Assembly: GCA_027922465.2 (NCBI GenBank)
Contig: BQMF02000222.1
Coordinates: forward strand, 372,001 to 436,000
DNA: 64,000 nt
Reading direction: 5' to 3'
Source of the DNA: Turritopsis dohrnii
Taxonomy: Eukaryota > Cnidaria > Hydrozoa > Anthoathecata > Oceaniidae
The translations under genes and the position numbers were made by a program. The stretch's first letter is position 1. Every line of letters starts with the position of its first letter. This document shows positions 50,601 through 59,600 of the stretch, piece by piece. The notes beneath the pieces are model-generated. The model was not told where the DNA came from and did no database searches. It saw only the letters and a program-made list of their open reading frames with translations.

Positions 50601-53600
50601 ACAATTGGTAAAACGTTTTTCCTGGGATACTAGTTGATCCATATATATTATCAATTTTTTCTGCCTTTATTTAACAGTTGATTTGCCTGTACGTAGCTAC
50701 AAGACCCAAAAGAATATCAGTGTTCTTGTCTCTATGTAACAGATTTAAATCTCTGGTTGGTTCTCTTAATAATTTGATTTCATGAATAAGATGAACCTTC
50801 AAATAATTGTTTTCCTTTATTTAGGCCAATCCTATGAAATAATCATTACTTGTAGAAGCAAAGAGGAGTTTGTCAAAGGGAAGGCTATTAAGGTAATCTA
50901 CAAAGAAATACTAGTATCAGTATGTGTAAAAAAGGGAGATGTATTTGAAGCAGTCAGTATGAAATATTTAATAGATATATTTAGGTATGTGACTATTTCT
51001 TTGATTTTTAATTGTTTGGGTTGATTGGATGTCATTACCATCAGCACAGTTAATTGGTTATGAAGGAATTAAGGAACAAATTTTGAAAGGATCAAAATGG
51101 AAATCAGCATTATGATGATACATGATACACGGGACAGCAGATTGAGAACAGATGGCAACGAAGGTAGAGCAAGAAGCCGTGTAGGGTGAAGAGAGTTTGG
51201 ATGATGATGAAAACTTTGAATATAGCTCAGATGAAGAAGATGATTGCCAATGCGTTGAAAGTTATTCATGTGAACCAGAGTATTGGATCGAAAAGCTGCA
51301 AAAAGATGGAGATTCTGTGTGGTGGAGATTCAGAGAGTGACTCTTCTGACGGTAGCAGAAGCGAAGATGACGATGGGAACTCTAGCTGATTACAAAATGT
51401 ATACTGCTGTATCACGCCCTCATTGGTGGAGTGCAGATGTTACAAGGAGTTCCCAACCTTTTTTATTACTCATCATGAAGAATTTGTCTCAATCAAGTTG
51501 TGTTGAGCCTTGACATATTCTTTATTCAGTTTCGAAGATGTGAAAATAATTTTAAGCTCGTCAAAAAAATGAATAACAAGTTAGTCAAAACATTTTTGCG
51601 AATATTCTGAAAGCTGTCATCTCATATTCTACATGTGCACAGGTACAGGGTACGAATTAACGATTCGTGATTCATGAATCACAAGCCATTTTCATAATTT
51701 CACGAAAATTTTTTTCTACATTATAGTAAAATCAAGAACCACAATGTCCTTATGTACATTGACATTAACATCAGACTTAATGTTTCTGCTGGAAAGTTAG
51801 GTCTCTCTGTATTTTTTGACTAGTTCTTCCCTAAAAGCGATCGTCAAATTAGGAAGTGTCACGTGCTCACTACCATAAGCCTGTCATAGCACTCCTAGAG
51901 TTAGGCAAGACACGCTTTTAATTGCGCACCTAGATACTCTTTGAAAACATGCTCAACTATTTATATGAACTAGAACATGCTCAACTTATTATATTAGTTT
52001 TGTGCTCAATTGACAACGAAGGATAACTTGGGTATAATCAGTGATTATTCACCAATTTGTTGTTGCTAGGGAGAACGGCCACCGTTGCTAAAGTAATTTT
52101 GTTATATGAATTCATTTGTTCACCTAACGAAAGAATATGAAAACATAAGTGGTACCAGCAGGACTCGTTTTCGTGTTATTCAATGAAATTAAAAAGCATC
52201 TTAGTTTCAAGCTCCCTTTACAATAACAGTGAATGAAATGTTTACATTTTTGACTTGACCAGCAATATAGCCATAATATGACCAGCAGACTTTGACTTTT
52301 AATGATCAAGATGACCAGCTGGTGTAAAAAAATTATTTGCAGTGCTGTACGACAATTGTCTCATTTTTATTTTTTTTAACAACAAATTAAAAAATTAACA
52401 ACCACATAAATTGGTCACAAGAGCATTTTTCGCCCATCTAGGCACCTATATTTCAAATTTCCTAAGCAAATCACTATATTATCACGAATAACTTTAGAAT
52501 CGTGAATTGGAACCCTGTTTATCTTTTCACTGTTGCATCCAGACTGGAAATGATAACGTTCAAACCTTATGGGCGCCCAAAAAAATGTCCCTAAAAAATA
52601 AGCAAAAGAAAAAAAATCTGAATGATAATTCGTGAACAAATTAAACAAAACTAATTTTGAACAATACAAAATAAGTTTAAACGTAACATCAAGGCGCTTG
52701 GCACAGTTTAAATTCGCCCGTCTGTAAAATAGTTACTTAGAGCTTCTCTGCATACTTATTATATATACACAGAAATTTATTAATTTATTTTTTAATCGTC
52801 GTAATCGCCAAGTCTGCTGAACCAGGCCTTATACAGAAACCTCCATCGGCGTAGAACAATTAAAAGCTCTCAAGGGAAATATTATTGATCATTATCTCTC
52901 TCCGTTGCAGTTCTTATATTGCATTTATCTGGTATTGTTTTACGTGGCTAGTCTCACTCAGTTGCTATTGCATCTGCTTTCCTGGAGGGGCCACGGCTTA
53001 GGTTGGAGGTTCCGAAGTATTTGACACTCTCATGAGTGACACAAACCCAATCAAGGACCTGTGCTCTTCTGGATGACCTTCCTGCAACACCCGATGTATC
53101 ATCTACCCAATTTCCCTCACATGGCATGGGTTGACCCGGCGCTATGGTGCATTCACTCGCGCATGGTGAATCGCCACCAAGGGGAATTGAACCCCGACCT
53201 CTCGCATGAAATACGAGAGTGATAGCCACTATACTACGGCGCCATTATTATATAGAAATAACAAAAGCAATAAAAAGCAGAATGATAAAGGAGGAGGGTC
53301 ATCTTTTTCTTCAGTACAGAACAGGTGTTCGGATACAAATTTAGAAAATGTGTAAGCAAGAGACGGCAGAACTTTGAAAGTAAGCTCAAAAAATGTTAAA
53401 ATTTCATCATTGACATTGGATGTATTTATCTTTTTCAGGCCACGTGTCTGAAATGGGTCGTCACAAAACTTCGGGAATCAGCCATAATAAAAAAGCTTCT
53501 ATTTATAGTTCAAAACGTCTTCTATCAAGTTCAAATAAAAAACAACGAAGTATTTTTGAAATGCTGTCAAAACCAAGCTCGACAGAAACTCCTAGTACCT

Positions 53601-56600
53601 CAAGAACGGAGGAAAACTATAATGTTTCAAATGAAAGCGATATTTTAGCTGGTGTGATACAGGAGCTATCCAGTACTTTATTAGTCCTCAAGGGAAATTT
53701 AGGAGCAGCATGACCAGAGTCATCAAGAGTAGAGTTAGTACTGAAAATATTAGAGAAGAGTTTAGCTTTATCCTTAACACGAAATTTTCTACTGGAGATA
53801 AATACGTCAATACCAGATGTAAGCCAAGATGTGACTTTCTCTGCACATTTTTCAGCTGGATTTAAAAACACATTGGACCAGAGGACATCGCAAAGAAAGT
53901 CATGAAAATTATCCCATTCACCACGTTCATAACTGAAGAGAGTGCGACGAGAAGGAGATTCAGAAGCAGCTTTGCAATTAGACAGAAACTACGCGGTGGT
54001 GAGAGTTGCAAAGAAGAGCTTCACTAGATGCTTTACGGGTATCAGGATTTGATGTTAAAGAGAGATCAAGTATAGATGGAGATTGATCATCATGATCAGG
54101 AAAGCGAGTAGTCAATGATTCGGTGAAGAGATTGAGATAGGGCAAAATTAAGAGTATAAATTCCTGGGTGAGAGATTCCATTTGAGAATTTGAGCCATGT
54201 TTCATGATGAACATTGAAGTCACCAAAAACAAATATGTTTTCAGTGTGATGAATTGATAGGGCCTTGTCAATACTCTCAGATATAGAGTCTATAACAGAA
54301 CAGTATGGGGATGATGGTGATTGATAAAAAAAGAACAGATAGCTCGTCGAATGGAGCAACGAAAGACAAAATCACATGTATGACAAATTAGGATCCTCTA
54401 GATTTTTACACGAGTAATAGGTAAATTGTCTCGAAGATATACACCAAGGCCATGCATGTGGGCTTTAGAGTCCTTAGGATGCAGAGGAAGATAACCTTGG
54501 AAAAGAAAATCATTTTCTGTGTTATTTGAATTGAGATTAGTCTCACAAATTGCAAGGATGTCAGGAGAGTTGTTAGAAATGAAAAAATGAATAAATAAAT
54601 AGGCATAAATAAGCCTAAATAAGCAGGTACCATGCAAAGAGACTAATGAGTTAGTTAATACTCCTCTATGGTTAACGTCACTGATAACATTGCATATAAC
54701 ATTCGGAATGATACACATGCATCCGCAACACTGACGTCACATCACTGAAAGTTATTGCAAAGTTGTTAAGTGCTAGTTTGGGACCAAATTGAATGAATTT
54801 TGAAAAAATGTCGCATAGAAAAAAAAATCGGATATTTAAAAAAAAAGCATTTGCATGGCTTCATCTTACATTTTATTTAAAATCACGCATGGTCATTCAT
54901 TTGCCAATTCAAAATGGCAGAAGCAGAGGACTTTGCAACCATTTATTTATTTTATTTATTATCAAATGTTTATACAGGATCGTTCATTCAGTCGTATAAC
55001 ATATAAATATATTTACACTGTTTTACAAGAAGTCCTGTCAAATATAGAATAAATGTAATTATACGTAAAACAAGCTCAACAAGATGCCCTTGCAGGCAAA
55101 AGGATTTCTGCAAAATCAGCTGAAGTATAAAAAAAGACAGACTATGACATTCTTGAAATTTAAGAAAAGTTTAATCTGCAATATATATTTATTAAATTTC
55201 TGATCATGTACTCCCCAAAAATCTGGAAAAAACATAATTGTCACTATGCAAAACTTTATACCAATAAACATCAATAAACTTGATTATATCTGAATGACAT
55301 GATGTTCTTTACTTTGTTATTAAGAATTCAGTGATCAATTTAGATAAGACAATGAGTATCCATGTCAATGTAAATGTTATGAATTTAATATGTCTTGTCA
55401 ATCTTCCTAACAGAATTCCTAATTCACAAGGACAAAAAGGAAAGCGTAGATTTTAATGATAGGAAATACATCTATATACATACAAAATCGACATACATAA
55501 CTGAAAACAGAAATTAGTGCTTTAATTTGAGTAACAATATGTCATTGCCATATTTTTTTTATTTAAAAACATGCATTGCCTGAATTAAATTTCATGAAAA
55601 GATTATAAAAATTTATTCAGAAACTTAAAAAACAAATTTTTAATTACGTATACATTCCAGGGCTTTATGAAAGCATAACTGACACAATGCAAACCTTACA
55701 TTAACTCCTAATAAACTTAATGAACAAAATAACATCAAATTTATATGCTTTCAGATATCACTGTGATTACGTATATACGGTCAATCTTCCTAATTGCAAA
55801 AAGACTTCTCAAACACAAAAAGTAAACAAAGATTAGGATTATGAAAAATATATGACCTAAACTTACCAAAATTAGCAAACATAACTGAAAGCAGAAATTT
55901 GCATCAAAAGATGTCCAGTATTTAGAATTTACAGATAATCAAGGTAAGTTTCAATTTGATATCGTAAGTAGTAATTCCTTATTCCTAATTCAGGACATCA
56001 ATAATACAGCCAAGAACTATACAAGTAAATTAGCTAAAATAGCTAGAGAAACATCAAACATAAAATGCTGCACAGGCCAAGGGTAAACAAGACATTCTTG
56101 TATGTTGTTGGACCTGAAGAGGAAACAGAGCTGAGCTGTATGTATCCAGAACTTGAAAAGCACTACAGCCCACACATGAAACAAATGATCTTGTGTATTT
56201 AGAAAGGCTTAAAAGGCTTAAGGGCTCAGTGCACCTTTCAAAAGTGCGAGTTTTATTTTTCAAATTTTTTTTGCAAATGCAATCATTAGGTTATTATTAC
56301 ACTACAGTGTCGCATCCAGATCATTTATGGGGACATCGATTTTCAGCAGGGGGTTTCGGGTCAGCTGTGATGCTTCCGATAGCTCTGACATTTTAGCACT
56401 TTCAAGAGGCGAAAAATCACTTAATTGCATGTTTTATGAAGTACTTCAAATTTGATTACGGATTGCATAATTTAGAACTGCACCAGAGAGAAGCTCTAAA
56501 CTACTATTTAGCAGACCGGACAAATTTAAACCGTGTGAAATGTTACGTTTGAACTAATTTGGTATTGTTCTAAATTACTTTTGTTTAATTTGTTCAGGAA

Positions 56601-59600
56601 TTTATGATTCTGATTTTTTCTTTTGGATATTTTTTGGGGACATTTTTTGGGCGCCCATAACGTTTCAACGTTATCATTTTCGGTCTGGATGCGACCCTGC
56701 ACTACATTTAAAGTTATAGCGAAAAATAATGGTTTTTGAGAAAGTTATGGTCATTTTTTGATATTCAACATTTCTAAGTTATGACAACCTTTAATACAAT
56801 CTGTTTATACTCAAAAGGCGATTAATTAAATTAGCAGCTCACTTTGTGAATTTATTAAAGGCTGTCATATTGTTGTCTATGTGATGAAAAATTATTAGTG
56901 TTCTACCTTTTATGAGCTCCATGTTCCCAGCAAGTGGCTCATTTCCTTTAAAACTTTGCATAGCAGTAGATGAAAGCCTGTTAATGAAAAGTGTACCTGC
57001 AATTTGAGAGAAAATTCCTGATTGGCTCAAAATCCAAGATTGTTTTCAACTATCTAATAGCGCAAAAGTATGGAAAAAACAAAAAACTGTTTTTCCCCTG
57101 AACAAAACCATAAATTGAGATTCGTGGGCACACTTTATTTCCACTAATTGTGAGGAATTGCCACAAACAAAAAACATGTAAAAAACCTTTTTCTTCAGGA
57201 GTTGGAGCTCAAAGAAGCAAACAAAAGTCCGTATTTTTGATCATTTTCGCAGACTAATTTCTTCCTTATTATTTATGTAAATATATCCTTTTATACACCG
57301 TTGGAAAGAAAATTTATTGCTCTACACGAATTCACAAAATATTTTTACTTAAAATGTAATGGTAAAAAGAAATAATAGAAAAAGTTATGCAATGCATATG
57401 TGAGTAAAAGGTACGCTGAGCCCTTAAAAGAATCCCAGACATTTTCCAAAAAATAAAAGCATTCCTTTTCGCACACTATTTTTATAAAACATTGAGAACT
57501 TGTTTTTAGAAAAGAATGAACGCAATGGAATCATTGTAAGATAATTATAAATTTCTTCCCTTCTCCCTTAAATCATCTTAAATCTGTTCAATATTGATCA
57601 ATCAACACATGGAAGGCTAAGTGGGTTTCTTCGGTTTCTTCTACCATTATGCGAACATCGTGCAAAGTGTGAAGTCGAAAAATACCCGGATGATCACATG
57701 GCGGAAATTCAAGCCAATAAACTAGCGCTATTAAAGTTAATTAGTACACTTGCGGAATAGTGGCGCTTTATGACCAATGAACATTGACACACCATTTGTA
57801 TGAACCAATGAAATTCAAGAAACAAATATGCGCCGGTTTGGACAGTAAGATGAAAAAAAAAATAAGAAAAACACGGACGATCGTAAAGTATTTCATGGTT
57901 ACGCAGAAATCCAAAAACATCAAGATGATATTCCTTAGTTAAAATTGATTTAATGAAATCTTAAAGTCTTTCTCAATTTGAAGCGCTTTTGGTAAATTGT
58001 TGAATGTTAATGCTCCTTGAAAATAAAAGGAGGATCAAGCTGCTTCCAATTTCACCTTCGGTACTCGTATCATGCCCATTGTTTTGTGTGTTTATTCTTG
58101 ATTCCAAAATTTTGAAGTAGTTCTCGAAGTTTTTAATCGCATTTCCGTTAATGCATTGATGAACATAGGCGACTACTTGTTTCATTTTTATCTGTTTTGA
58201 TGATGGTATTGTTAAAAGTGTACCAACAATTTTCTGAGCTCGTTGTTCTAAGGCACTTGTTTTTTCCTCAAGCGTAGCTGGTACCATTCCATGTGTTGCT
58301 AACGAACAGTAAGTTAATATTGGTAAGATCATCGATTTGTAGACCAAAGCTGCGGTTTTTGAGTCCAGATGGGATCACATTTTCTCCAACAGGTTTATTC
58401 TTGAAGAGGCTCTCTTTATGGTGTTTTGCAAGTGTTCTGACATGTTAAGTGTTTTGTTCAACGTTAATCCAAGGTATTTATACGCTCTTGTGTGGTTAAT
58501 AGGTGAATGGTGATGGTAAATCTGTAGTTGCGGGTCATCCAATTTGTTTAAACGTTCACTAGTACCGAACACCATAACTTCGGTTTATCCTTTTTTAGTA
58601 TTAATAATAAGTTCATTTTGTTGTAGCCAATCAGTAAGGGAACAAAAGTCGTTGGTAAGAACTTTGTGAACCTCTTGAATATCCTTGTGCAAATAGAACA
58701 GCATCAGCACAGTATCGTTGGCATATTTAACAATTTTACTTTTTGACAGAACAAGTGCAGTTTCGTTAAAAAGGAGCAAGAACATCAGTGGTCCAAGAAT
58801 TGACCCTTGAGGGACTCCATTGAATATTGGTTCGATAGACCATAGATGTTTTTGGCAATACACTTGTTGAGATCGTCCAAACAGATAGCTGCAAAACCAA
58901 TTCTGTGGTATTCCTGTTATTCCAAAGTCTGGAAGTTTTTCGATGAACATTGCGTAACTAATGGTATTAAAAGCTTTGCATAAATAGATGTAAATTGCGC
59001 CAGTAACCATGCCATTGTCCATAACTTTTTTTATATGGTCCAAGAAGCAGACAGTTGCTAGCTCAGCTGATCTGTTTTTCCTAAATCCAAATTGGTAGGT
59101 GGACAGTAATTCATGACTTTCTAGATGTTCCATAATTTGCGTATACACACATTTCTCCATAATTTTTGAGATTGCTGGTACCACGCTAATCGGATGGTAG
59201 TTATCGAAACTATCATTCGCAACAGACTTATATGCCGGAGTAACTTTTGCTCGTTTAACAGCATCTGGGACAATCCCATTTCGGAGTGAACAATTTATAA
59301 CATGCATTGATGGCTTTGAAATGCCGTAAACAGTATCATTGAGGAAGGATGATGGAACATTATCAAGTCCAACAGCACATTTACGTTTGAGTTTTTTGAT
59401 GTGACTGACAACCTCTTTCTCGGTAACTGTTCGAAAACTAATGAATATATAGTAAAGTTTATCTGGATAGGTTTGGGTTTCTAAATAAAGTTAGTAAGTA
59501 GAAAAGCTTTTCTCTTTAGATCGTCTGCAACTCCACTGAAAAATTTACAAAACCGATTAGCGATGGTTTGTTTGACAGTGACAGGCTCACAGTCTATTCG

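Noticed and set aside
50893..50985. Extension of CP2 exon 5 past 50892
   Set aside because: The frame stays open, but the translation leaves the CP2 pattern, whereas splicing at GTAATC to 61144 restores it.
52954..53229. 91-codon frame on the - strand
   Set aside because: It is a translation of the tRNA-like head and SINE body (RGRGSIPLGG-type text) and not a protein.
53173..53243. Functional tRNA-Glu gene
   Set aside because: The acceptor stem has a mismatch and wobble pairs, and a 230-bp non-tRNA body is attached; a SINE head is more likely.
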